NCBI RefSeq assembly: GCF_003672135.1
Contig: NC_039506.1
Coordinates: forward strand, 21,050,497 to 21,114,496
Length of the DNA: 64,000 nucleotides
Direction of reading: 5' to 3'
Origin: Ooceraea biroi
Taxonomy: Eukaryota; Arthropoda; Insecta; Hymenoptera; Formicidae
Each line of letters begins with the position of its first letter. Position 1 is the stretch's first letter. The position numbers and the translations under genes are program-made. Of this stretch, positions 36,421 to 48,800 are shown piece by piece. The notes under the pieces were generated by a model that was not told the DNA's origin, made no database searches, and saw nothing but the letters and a program-made list of their open reading frames with translations.

Positions 36421-39400
36421 GCGCTAAAACGCGAAGTGTCTCTGCGACGCCGGCATCTTATCGTGTCACCAGTGTCACTCCGAGTCGCGCGATCTCGGGA
36501 GTCTCGGGAATCCGCGCGCTTCGTTGTTAACCGCCGCGAAGATTGACGTGACCCCCTTGCTATGTTTCCTCCGAATCTTGGATTTTTAGCGCGACGCGTG
36601 CAGAAGCGACCGCTCGCAATCGCATGCCTTGGACCCCAAAGAGCATCATCAATGGTGTCAATTCGCGTTTTTTTGCCCGCAAAGTTTTCATTTAAATCGC
36701 ACTTACGCCGCGAGAAGGTAAACGCACCGCGTCGGTTAATGCATTGTTGTGGATGTAATGCGTTGTAAAGAAATTCCGGCCGCTATTAAGTTTCACGGAG
36801 CATAAAGGAGGAGGTGGGCCGGGAGAGTGCCGAGCTCTTGCGGCACGGAGCGAAATTTCGTAAATGGGGGTTACTTTCAGAGCCATTTAATATGCATTAA
36901 AGCGCGTGAGTGGGTTAATCTCTTCGAGTTTCAGCGTCATCCCATAATTCAACAGAGAGAGGCACGCATCCGCAATCACCATGTGGATATTAAATTTAGC
37001 CGTTAAGACGAGGGAACGAGTTTCCCAGCTTGTGTTTTTTAGCTTTCTCGCGCGTGAGAGTTCTGATCGAATAACGGCAAAAATATGCTCGAAGCAAGAG
37101 CGCCGCTCCTCTCGACACTTCGAAGCGATTAAGGCGGCAAAGCGAGAACAGCTGCGGGAATATCGGACCTTCGGGAAACCGAAACGCGTTAAGACTTTTT
37201 AAAGTTAACCATCGCCGTCGAAGCACGCGCAAGAACAACCTGCTGTCTCAGCTTTCGCTTTGGAACGTTTAGCCGCTCCAGCCCGTCTTTCTTTTCGCGT
37301 GCTCGCGCTGTTCCGTACTCGAGCGTTCTCGTTACTTTACCGCGTCCAGAATCGCGCAGGATCTGCTGTAGCTCACGGCCACGCTGACACGAAACGCACG
37401 GTGCTAGAATGTAATATGTGGGAGGAAATAAGCCCCCGTCGTACATCTCGCCGGTATCTGATGTCCCCATCTCCCGGACCTCGGAGGTCGTTGAAAACTT
37501 AACTCCGCGCCTAAACCCTCTCCGAAGCTCCGTATGCTCGGGATCTTACCCTTGATATTTATACGACTTTTCGCTTAATTGCCCGCGCCAACTCTTACCC
37601 GCCTCCCCCCAACACCGCTTCCGTCTTGCGAAAGAAGTTAACGCCGTAATTATCACTATCATCTGCGGGAGATCGTCGCAGACTCCAGTACGGTATAATT
37701 TCGGTAAATAGTCGCGTCGATTTAAAGTTTGCGTTTTAATTACCGGAGACGTCGTCCTCCTCGACGAGCGTTGCACTTCAGCGGAATTTAAATAAATCTA
37801 AATAATATTGAGATTAATATTAATTAAATAATATTTAAATTAATGTGACGTCTTAATCAGACCTTTCAACTATCTCCGTTTATTCGCCTTCTTCGTCTCC
37901 CGAGATTCGCGATGCGAGATTAACTACGAAGACAGTTTTAATCACGTCACACGTTATCTCGCGTTGGAAATGATTCTTTTGCAGGAAGCGATTCCAAAAG
38001 CGACGTGTAATTCGGTGCAAAAGAATGGAATCTCGATATGCGGATTGGCCGCTGAAGAACTCGCGAACGCAAAACTAATCGGCAGCTTAAATTGAAGCGC
38101 GTAATCCTCCAAGATCATCATGGAGCGGAAGGAGGATTTGCATCGTCCTTGCAACGCTACTTCCGACTAAGTAAAAATAAGCCATCGCGAACACGTGTCC
38201 TTACCGATTAGCATAATGGTCGGACTTTTTGTACTTGCCAGGGGAAGGACTCTCGCAAAAAATGTTAATACGGGATACCGTCGCACGCAGATTTAAAGCG
38301 AGTAGTTCCAGGTGCGGCGCATGTGTTCACGAAAGTCATTACACTTCTTCGTCGCTGGCTGCCAGGAGAGAGAGACATTTTTTCTCTCTTTCTCTCCCGC
38401 TTTGCTCACCTCTCGAACTCTCCGGTTCGCTCTCACATTCTCGCGATGTCGTGTAAAAATCGATAGGTCGTTGTCGTTGCCCTACATTCGACGTTCCAAC
38501 GCTTCTCATAATTAAAACTTCTTTCGACAAACCAGCGTATAGAGAACGGTTTTATCACGCGACGTGACGTTCGACGTGAACGGGCGTGTTTCGGCCGTTT
38601 TTACCGTAATTAACGTCCCTGAACTGAACTATAATCTTCTCACCCACAGACGCATTTTAATATATACTTGCAGCAACATGACTAAATTCTATGATAAACG
38701 TAATACACATATTCACATCCTTTATACAACATATCGTTAAATTTATTTTAGCTTGCTATTATTTAAATATTATCTCGAAAATCTGAAATAACTAAATAAA
38801 ACTTGCCATATTTTTCTCTCTTTCTCTTTGCCGCAAGCATCGGCGTATCGCAAGTATCAAATAAATTTCAATACTGGTATCATGTGGTATTCCTATTCCT
38901 ATTTCTATTCATGAAGGAGTTTATTTATAAGGACGAGCGCGCGCGGCGCGACATAAAGCGGACCAATTCTTGATATTCCACCTAAGTGAAACGACCGAGG
39001 TTAATAACACAATCCTCGGTAGATTTCAGGTCCTCGCAGTTAGTACGTCCTCAGCTACCTAATGTTTCCTTAATTGTGTGGCACACAGCGACGCCGGTGC
39101 ACCAACCTAATTAAACATTAAACGTCGTATACTGCCGGTACCGCGCGCTGTGCAGCAAACATCTCGCCCTTCACGTGAAACGGGCGCGCCTCCTCCTTCA
39201 TCCAGAATCGGCTTTCGGCACTCTCGGGCACACCTAATATTACAATGACAGCCGTAAAGGCGTCTCGCGAAACGTCTCTTCAGCGGAGTCGCCGGAAAAA
39301 CGAAGCCTCTTAGCGGCCTCGGAGATGAGAACTAATTGCAGGCGCACGATGTTTCGCGTAATTAACTTAATCACGACGGGAATTCCATTCTTACCGGGAC

Positions 39401-41955
39401 AACCTGACGGTAATGATAAAGACGCGGCACGCGCACATCAAAGCAATAAAAGGTTCGTTAATTCGATTAAATATTGCAACGGAACCAGCGAGACCGCGAC
39501 TGTCTGCTCGGCGAGCGGAAATTACTCATATGAGCAACATTGTTCTATTTATTTATTAGAGGCAATCCGCCGCGAAAAAAGCCAACAGAACGGAGCTGTC
39601 TATAATGTGCATGCGTGTGTGCATGCGGTGAGAGGGAGTTGCGGACGGGGAGAGGATAGGCAAATTTGGCCGGAAACAACGTTTAAAGTGGGTACGCGAC
39701 GGTCGGCGTGATGTCGTTAACAACTTTCCGGCATTGTTTTCCGTGCGCGCGACAAACTGGGCTAATTGCCTCAACTTCTGACCTATTCCAGTTAGCGGCG
39801 TGTAACCGGCTGCTTCTGTGCGGATGATTGTCCCCGGCGATGCAACCTCTCGCGGCTTGAACAGCGCGGGGATGTGACTGCAGCCACCCCGAAGATCCTC
39901 CCCGCGTTCGCGATTCTCGCCGCGGCTTATTAACCCCGGCAGTAATTAGCCGTAATCGCGGCGACGTGCGACGACGTCGCGTCGTTCAGGTGGTCACCAC
40001 CCCTGGGAGAGACACGTATTCCAGGGAAAGGGTTGGTTTTCTTGATTACAAGAATGCGGCTGATCACAGAAACGTTAGAGAATGCTTCAGTGCAGCCAGC
40101 CTCGTTCTCCAACGAATAAACGCTAACAACGGACTGATACCACTTCTCAGATCGTAATTACGTTATACAATTTATCGTGACTTATTATCGCGCGGACGAT
40201 ACCGTAAACGGTAGAAGCTCCGAAACAGATTGTATCGGTAAAAGACAAAGGCATCGAGTTTCTCGTCTGTAACTCGCTATTACGTTCCGGCGATACCGCG
40301 AATTTCTTTCTCTCTTTCTTTTAACGTTTATCGTATTAATTTAAGTTAAAGGTGGATCGTTCCGCGTTCTCCGCGCCGGTATCGCCCGTCGGTGCATCGC
40401 GAGGTACGATACGACGAACGGCGCTATAAAGTTTCGTCCCGTTTTTCCCCGCTCCGCCGCGACGTAAACTATGCCGAATTAGCTTCGTTGTGGTATCCTT
40501 TTGCGTCCGACCCGGAAGATATCGCTTTACTTCCGCGCGGGATAAAACTTGAGCAATTCTTCTTTTGTTCCGGGCGCTCGTTTTTCTTATCCGGCCGCGA
40601 AATGAATATCCGGTCGTGGGTTTTATTGCCCGCTTGCCGCGGGAGTGGACGGGGGGAGGAAGGTGGACCAGGGCGAAGGGAATCGTGCCCGCGCCTGGAC
40701 GGACAAGGGATACCGACGACAACGGCGTGGCTGTGTGTCACCTACATTCCCTTTAAAGGAGATCGTTCCCCGGGCAGGCGAGCGATACCCAAGACTGCGA
40801 GGAATTGTATTAAGCCCGGCGAGCGAGTATAAACGTCCGTCGGTGGCACAAACAGTTACGAAGCCTGGGGAGGAAGACGTGAATTACCAGCGTTACTTTC
40901 CGGTTACCGCGTGATGCAATGGTACTTTATCATCTCCGGGACCGAGGCGCGCGCCGCAGCTCATCCTGTTCTTTGTTCTGAATTTCTTCGTTACGAGTTC
41001 ATGCCACTTCGGTAAATATTCTCGCGAGGGGGAACTCGCGGGATACTTTTGCATGTAAATTCGCGAGAGACCCAGCGGTTCGTAATGGTCGCGTGTACCC
41101 AATACCGCACGTTTTACCTAATGTACGTTTAAATAAAGAATCGCGCATGCTACCGTTTTGCTGTAGATTATTCTACAATTTTCATAAGGTTTGTCGTTCG
41201 TGCTCCCTGCGAAATATGATATCCCGTGCAGCCGAAGCTCGTCGGCATTTAAGAATGCATCGTTCCGACAAATTTTTAATGAACCTTGTTAGTTGAAACT
41301 TTCATTCGGAACGGTTATAGTGGTTATACAGTTACAATTCTCTACGGAAACAGGCGTATGAAAATCGGAAAACAAATTGTAGACGTCAATTTACAAAAAT
41401 TACTGCGCCAATGAAATATTGATGAATGTTATATTGTCATAAAAATAATCTAACATCACGGAGAACGTTCTTCGAGGAGGATCGTAACGATTTTCGGGGG
41501 TGGTTTCTCCAGAAAAGTGTCGCTTAGGCGCGCAGTCAGTGCAGGCGTGCACTCTCGACGCGAGGGCCTCGCGGGCACCTCATTTACGTGCATTTTGCAT
41601 CCACTCAGGTTTCGTTTGAGCGCGGAAGATTACGCGAAATATTATTTCGCCGGCGGGTCGCGAGCTGGCGGCGCGCGAACGGCGGAAGTACATAAGTGAC
41701 GCCCATGAGGGAGTGGTACGGCGAAGGGTGGCGCGCGGGGACCCTTAAACCGCTTTTGATATACGCGACGGTCGGTGGAGAGCACTTCGCTCGACCCTGT
41801 GAACCCGCTTCGGGCTTTCGAGGAGCGGGGGTTGCTCAGAGGTGAGGGTGCACTGAACGCATCTATCCACCTGCACGCGCGCATCGCCATACACCACCGC
41901 CGACTTTCCAACGCGTCTACGAGGTTTGACATGTACACCCTCGTCTAACGCGGTG
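36421..41955. other. Intergenic DNA, no gene recognised
   Basis: AT-rich palindromic runs lie at 37795-37845 (ATTAATATTAATTAAATAAT type) and around 38660-38790. Frames up to 146 codons (40392-40832) overlap antisense frames and lack motifs. TTAGCATAATGGTC at 38209-38222 resembles a tRNA A box but has no B box. Confidence 0.5.
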
Positions 41956-42050
41956 AAGCAGGAGCGAGAGAACGAGAGTGCGAGAGACAGAGACAGAGAA
42001 AGAGAGAGAGAAATAGTGAAACAGAGAGAAAAGAAAGAGGGAACGAAAGG
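41956..42050. repeat. GA-rich polypurine tract
   Basis: About 95 nt dominated by GAGAG/ACAGAGA words. With the (CT)17 tract 300 nt away it forms a purine/pyrimidine-asymmetric pair. Confidence 0.8.
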
Positions 42051-42338
42051 GTGGGAAAACGACGCCTCGATAATGGCAGCTCGCTTCGCGCTCGACACTG
42101 TCTCAGTCTCCACCCCCGTCGCTCCATCCGTGCAGCCTTTATCTACCCCCGTCGTTCCGTCGACCGCCCTCGGATTTAATTAACTTGGTCTGAGCTTCAT
42201 TGAGTTATGTTAAGTCACGTCCTTCGCGTAATCTTTGTATTATGCCACTCGAAACGTATTTCTGCGTAGACGCCGCCGTGCGCGATAAACCCGTGGAAAC
42301 CGGAACTCGCCTGCACCTACCCTCGTGAAACCGCCCCG

Positions 42339-42341
<3 letters not shown>

Positions 42342-42376
<35 letters not shown>
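42342..42376. repeat. (CT)17 microsatellite
   Basis: A perfect dinucleotide run followed by an interrupted pyrimidine tract to about 42410. Confidence 0.95.
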
Positions 42377-42381
<5 letters not shown>

Positions 42382-42659
42382 TCCTTCTCTCTCTTCGTCT
42401 CTTCATCTCCCTCGTCATGCGCACCATTTTCGGGAAGAAGCTGAACTATTCTGGCACGGTGTTTGGCCCCGAACAACCACCATGCCTCAATCCTCCCCGG
42501 GGCATCGAAGATTTAAGTGCTTCTAGGGAAAGAGAATATCGAAGACCGAATGGGGCCGCGTGAAAGGCTTTACGTTCACGTGGGAGAGCTTAACGATACA
42601 GCAAATCTAATAAGTTAATGCCTGTGTGCAGTAATAGTTCTTTCAATTTGGCAACAAGA

Positions 42660-42832
42660 TCCATGGATCCATATATACTGGTCCATATATTATTGCCAGT
42701 GTCGGATCAGTACTGGCAATTAAGTACGGCATGGCGTTACACTCCTGTGTCGAATCTGTATTGGCACAATACTGGCGGCCAGTACTGCCACGATGGCAAA
42801 CGGTACAGTCCCAGTATTGGACCGTTTTGAAA
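42660..42832 (+). mobile_element. Short repeat element with internal inverted repeats (possible MITE)
   Basis: Contains the 37-nt word shared with 2459-2495. A perfect 9-bp inverted repeat, ATTGCCAGT (42692-42700) with ACTGGCAAT (42712-42720), lies inside it. A second is TACTGGC-G-GCCAGTA at 42770-42784. GGTCCA near the left end is matched by TGGACC near 42820, so the ends look inverted. Dispersed copies plus inverted ends suggest a non-autonomous DNA element about 170 nt long. No coding capacity. Confidence 0.45.
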
Positions 42833-45800
42833 TTTCTACGTGGGCAGCTTCGCGTATTCGCGGCGGCTGTTTTATGGAGCTGTCAAGCTGCCTCTCATAT
42901 CTTTATCACATCATTTCTCGCGTCCTCGCGATACAAATCAAGGCTCGCTACACACTCGCGCGAGATGCATTTCGCTCGAGTAACCGTGACCACATCGCGA
43001 ACTCGGAAAAGCGAATCTGATGAGCGTCCCGGTTGCTCGTCTCAGCTCGCGCGTCCACGGCGTCTTTCAGCTGCGTTTCGCCGTCTTCGAGGGTGCTCCG
43101 ATTTTGAGGAACTTTCACCGCCGCCTTTGCAGTGCGAAAGGTAAAACTTTGGAGCACCTGCTGAGACTTGCTTATGGAGTCTATTACCGCCCCGATGAAG
43201 GAGCTACCGTGAATCTTTATACCCGTCGCGACCCGGCGGTCGCGAATTAGCATTCGCCGCGAGTGTCCTTAAACTTCCTAATAATTTGATGGCGGAAGCG
43301 GGCGGACGAACGAGCTAGGCGGGCGCGGGTATGTAAATTAAGAGTTTCAATATTCGAAGTCCATTCCCGCATCCATTCCGCTAACCCATTTCGCCAAGTT
43401 CCCGGTCGCTTCGTGCCCGCGGTGTAGATCATAGCCGTGTGTTGGTCCCCAGCATTAACTCGACGACTAGTCCGCGGTCCGCCGTATGTATTTCGCGTCA
43501 GATGTTACGCGTTTACGCGTTAGTTAAATGTAGCGTCTAAGGATGAATATGCGAAACACGATTCGCCGCGGCGAAATGCACTCGGCAAATGTCGAAGCGG
43601 AATGGTCGTCGCATATGGTGCGAATTTGTTGAAAATTTGGTCTCTCGCACGAGGGAGTGACGAAAATTTTTATTTTTATTGTAAACCTCTATTGATTCAT
43701 CGCGCGTTGCATTCGCGTTGTGACGTATGTTTCATTGCGTTATATATTTCCCGCGATGTTGTCTCGAGCGATTAGCCGCGCTTAGCCAGAGGCGTGGACA
43801 CTAATCGGAAAATTCCTTCGCATCTCCCAGACAAGGGTGATAAACGAGATACGCGTGATAAACGAGAGGGGGCGGCGGCCTCTCGTAAACGACAAGATAG
43901 AAAAATGCTCATCAGCTACGAAAAGTCGGCGTGCGGTACCGAAAATTGGCCGACATTTTTCAAGTTTCAGCCGTCCGGCGACCCCCTAAAGCGGAAAATT
44001 GCAATTTGCCCGAATCCTCCGTTGGAAACGTAAGCGTGTCAAAGGCTCCGACAAGCATTAACGGCCTCGGTACGATGTTTTCAGTTTCGTATGCGCGTCA
44101 CGTTATTGGTCGTGCTCATAGCGTATTCGTGCGAGCAGGAGAATGATTTACAAACTAAGTATAAACGCGAAGAGAGGTAAATCGCTTCCAGCTTGAAGCG
44201 TCACTTTAGCGCTGTACTTGCCAGCATTTACGATAAATTGAGGAACACTTGAAAAAAAAGATATTCCATCTCCATTTTTATTCCCCCATTCTTAACTGCC
44301 GCCGTAGCACTCCGAAGAAGGAACGGTCGTTAATTCCTCGGCGCGTTCTTTCAGGCTGGATATCGCGTGAACAACGCCCTTTCAATTTAAGCGCCGCCGA
44401 AGTAATAGGATCTCACTTGAAATCCCTTCTTTCAGGGCGGCATTACATCCTCGGCGTCATGCATCGCGCCGCGCTATCGCATTACAAGAGACATCGGGAA
44501 TTTTGCGAAAGACTCTAGCGTTCCAGTTAACCGGCGCGTGCTCTCTTCAGGGAGTAGATGTAATACCGACCATAAACCGAGGTGTACGTTTAAAAGCCTC
44601 GAAATTGCGCGGATCTCGCTTCGCTCGTCGCCGCTTTAGCGGGCATTACGTCGCGTGTACACGTGCACACACGAGACCACCAACGAGTCCGCACTCTCGG
44701 AATCGTTACGATTGTTATCCGCAACCAAGCGCAGTCGAATAGATTAATCGACGAATGCAAGAGAAAAAAAGGAGGACGAGAGAGAGAGAGAAGCGAAGGA
44801 TCGCGCGAGCTGCCTGGCGTCACCAGTCGGTATTAATCGGATAAAGGAACCGAAACACGCTTCCGTCATTGCTTTCCGATAATGCGGATTCGGACAGAAA
44901 CAAGCGGAGACAAAAGAGAACGGATCGTTGTTGGTTCGCTGGAGCACCTTTCGTATCTAATTCGGTGCACGTGAAAGGAATCGTTCTGGCTGATATCGGC
45001 TCGATCTACCACGTTCGCGCGCACGTTCTCGACGTGTTAGCGGCTGGACCGGGATAAGATGCAGTTATTCTTTTTCTCGATCGTTAGCGCGTACATGCCG
45101 ATAATTGCGCGATATTGATGATAAACCGGGGGATTTCGATGGAAATGAGAGAATGTTTGATGAGATCGTCTATCAACGCGGCGAGATAACGTTACCGGCT
45201 CATCGATTGCTCATTTATACGGCCTGTATAGTCTCAAACGCCTCGTACGCTCATAAATCATTCTCTCGGCTTTCGAGCATAATTAAGTACGACGGACAAT
45301 CGATTTTCATTGTGACTACGAAACACGAACAAGCTAAAAAGCGCGTTATAAGTTACGCAGCTGCGCGATCGAACTTCACTTCGCTCGGGATACATCCGTT
45401 ATTGATTCACTGTAATTTCCGTCTTAATGTAGAAAAGCGTTTTCTAAAAACAGCGTTTTCTATTGACAAGTTGAACGTATCGCTCGCGTGTTACGAATGT
45501 TACATGAATTTTTTAAACTACGATACATCAACGTTGCATAAGACACGAGAGATACGACAGAATATTCTAAAAATTTCATAAATTATAATTTATATATTAA
45601 TATATTAATCAATTTTGACTATCGAAGTTGAAGAGCAAGAATGGACAATTCTCTGATCATTATCATAATACGTTATTGCACGATTATTCCTTACAAGCGA
45701 GTTGAAGTTTAATCGCTGAAAATTCCGATCAATATCTTGCTATACTGGCGTAGTTACATCGCTATGGCTCTTACACCTCGCTCCAACCGGCGAAGATCGT

Positions 45801-48800
45801 ATTTTAATTACATGAGACATTAAAGCGTACGTAATCCAGTTTTCCGTCGTATCGATTATATCGCGTCGTAAAGGCACGTCACTTTGAGTCGCCGGTTTCG
45901 CTGTTCGCATGACTCGGAAGATGACATCAGTGGAATGCATTAAACTCCAAATGGGTCTCCTCGCGTAAAAATGTCTAGCACGAAATTATTATTATTTAGT
46001 ATCCTTAATATCCCGAAAGGGGGTACGGCACGATGATCGCGCGAAGGTAGACGTGTCGATCTCCTTTCCAATTTAATTCCCTTGACCAATCTTTCTTTTG
46101 TTTCACGTCGGATTGTCCGACAATCCGGACCGGACGGTCGGTCCAAAGGGATCCATTTATTTGTTGTCGAAATATACGGTTAATCTCGCATACGCGGTGA
46201 CAGCAAATTCACTATTACCGGCTTCGTACGGGCTACTTCTGCCGGCGCGCCGAAACCAATTATCCTTCCGCATTCAATTCCGAGGCTTTGCTTGGGAGCA
46301 TGGCGCGGTCTCTCGAATCGCCGTGTCAATCACTCGCCAATTAATCCCGGGAAATTATTGCTAGGATTGATTTACGCAGCCGGCGCGCACCTGACAAGTG
46401 GATCAAGCGGGTGAAGTGCACTTGCCTCCGACTTCGAGTAGCGCGACGGCTATATGGACCCATTGATATTCCATAATATAGGAGCTGGCCCCGTATTCAC
46501 TTGTGCTATTGCTTCGGGAAATTCCTTCCAGGCTCCTGTGTCTCCTCGAGGGACGTAAGGAGAGAAAGAGACTAAAACTATACGTATATATACGCGAATG
46601 CAAAAATCGAACGACGACGTTTGCGAAGAAAATAAAACGTGTCAACTACATAAAATAATGTCGAACGTATTGCATATTACGTAGTGATTCGTTGTCATTT
46701 TTTTCATAATGTCACATTGAGTCAAATGTGAATACATAAATGTTAAAACAATCTCGCGAAAAGCATTTATTATGCTGACCTGGAATAAGCGATTAAACAA
46801 TTCGGTCAACCATTTTGGCCATGTTTATACATAGATCTTTATATTACAAGATTAACAAGGCTTTATTATGAAGATTTCAAATCAATTAATCAAAATAATC
46901 AATTTATTGAAATAATTTACGTTATTTCAAGAGATTTCGCTACATTAGACGATTATAATAGAGCGTATTTCGGAAACGAGGATAGGCTATATAACAAACA
47001 TGAACGCAGTCAAACGAGTTTAATTAATTGCTATAATTCGCTTAAAATTCGCAGATCACGCGATAAATCGCATCTTATTTGCCATGCTAATTGGAATAAA
47101 TCGGTCGTTCAGATGATCCGGTATGCAGCCGGCGAGTGCGGACCAAACTCCGGACGAAAAAGCATCCCACACCCCGCGCAAACAATTAAAATCGCTAAAC
47201 GCGTCTGCTTTGCCGCGCGGGCACGCAATTATAACCGCAAAATACATTTTTTTCTTTATCGATAGTGAATCGCAGCTCGCCCGCGGCCGTAATTATCCGC
47301 GCTGCCGTTCCAAAAATCGAGCGATTCGCGGAGCGCGGTCGAACTTGATAACGATCTCCGGCGGAAAGTTGAGAGGTCAAAAGGCGTACACGCGCATAAA
47401 CACATTCATGCAGATAGATGTACGTGCACAAACACGCATTCACACATTCATCGTAAATAAGTAAGGCACCCGCATTCGCGCGCAAGAGCGAGTCGAACGA
47501 AGCGAGCGGCTGCGATAAAGTTTGCGCGATATTTCGCCCTCGGGGTCGTCCAAGTGAACTCGACGGCGAGGTTGAGGGTGGAACGGGGGTGGATCGCGAG
47601 AGGGGGCAAAGGGCACTGCGTCGGTCGAAGGCGCGCCAGTGATTGCTACCGCGCACCGATTCCCTCCGCCAGTTAAGTCGAATCAATTGGAAAAGTTCGA
47701 TTTCTCCCTCGTTTAGAGGCGCCGGGTTCCGCGAGATCGCCGCCGCGCGGTACCCGCCGGCTTTTCCTTCGATTTTAAAGTAGCGATAGGTCGGAGATGG
47801 TCTTCGCGAGCGCGGACGGAAGTCCCGAAGCTTGCTTCACCAGCATGCTCTGATTTCTCTTTCCGCTTTGGTTTTCTTGGCGATTCGCGATGAAGGAAAG
47901 ATTTCGCCGATCGACGAGGTCAAGGGAGCACGCGAGCGTTGAAACAGTGAGACGTTTATTCTATTTCTTAATTTTTGCTGCAGAGTTAACGTGTAGAATT
48001 GATATTTTTTTAGAACAATTGTAAAGGGGCCATCGAATACCATCGAGTCATCGTTCAGCAAACATTTTATTGCATCAGTTTAATGTTCTTTTTTTCCGTA
48101 GGCGCGAGATGAGCGGCATTGACTTGTGTGGCGAGACACGCGCGCGATCGAGACCAAACTACCCCCCACGTGAAAGCACGAAATGGAAAAAAATCGTTAC
48201 GGGCGCTTTGTTTCATATCGCGGCGAGAGCAATTTCGTTATTACATTTTACCGCAATTGGTTAAAATTCGTTTACCGCTTCGCGCGAAATCGGCTTAAAA
48301 CGGCTCGACCGATCGCGCAGCGACGGGAGTAGCCGTGTTATTCCAGTTGTAACGAGATTCAGGATTGCTTTTAAATTTCAATGCAATTTGCTTTCAATTT
48401 TCTAGGTAAGTACTTCACGGTTTAAACGACATACCGCTGTCACTCGGCTGCGGTATATTTAACTTTATCAGAGCAGAGACTGCAGCTTTTTCATTTCGAT
48501 GTCCGTGGGATTAATGCTCGAGCGAGCAATCGATACATAATTATTTAGAAATGCGGTCCGCAATATTTACGCAGTATTCTGGAAATCATCGTTTTCGTCG
48601 TGCGTGTCATTAGTCGTGAGTGCCGACACTGAATACTCGTAAAATCAATCAATAATTCCTCAAGTTCCATTTCCTGTTGACATTTATGTCGAAATACATA
48701 CCTTTTCGAAATAGCGAGATTACGCGAGCACGAGCGACGTTTTCCAGCGAGGTTTTTACGCGCGCGAGCGAGTAATACGCCGTTAATATGATTAAGTGGA

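Noticed and set aside
38200..38250. TTAGCATAATGGTC, similar to a tRNA A box
   Set aside because: No B-box downstream.
45105..45581. 158-codon plus-strand frame, less biased than most
   Set aside because: No similarity I recognise, no start context or splice structure, and a low-information peptide.
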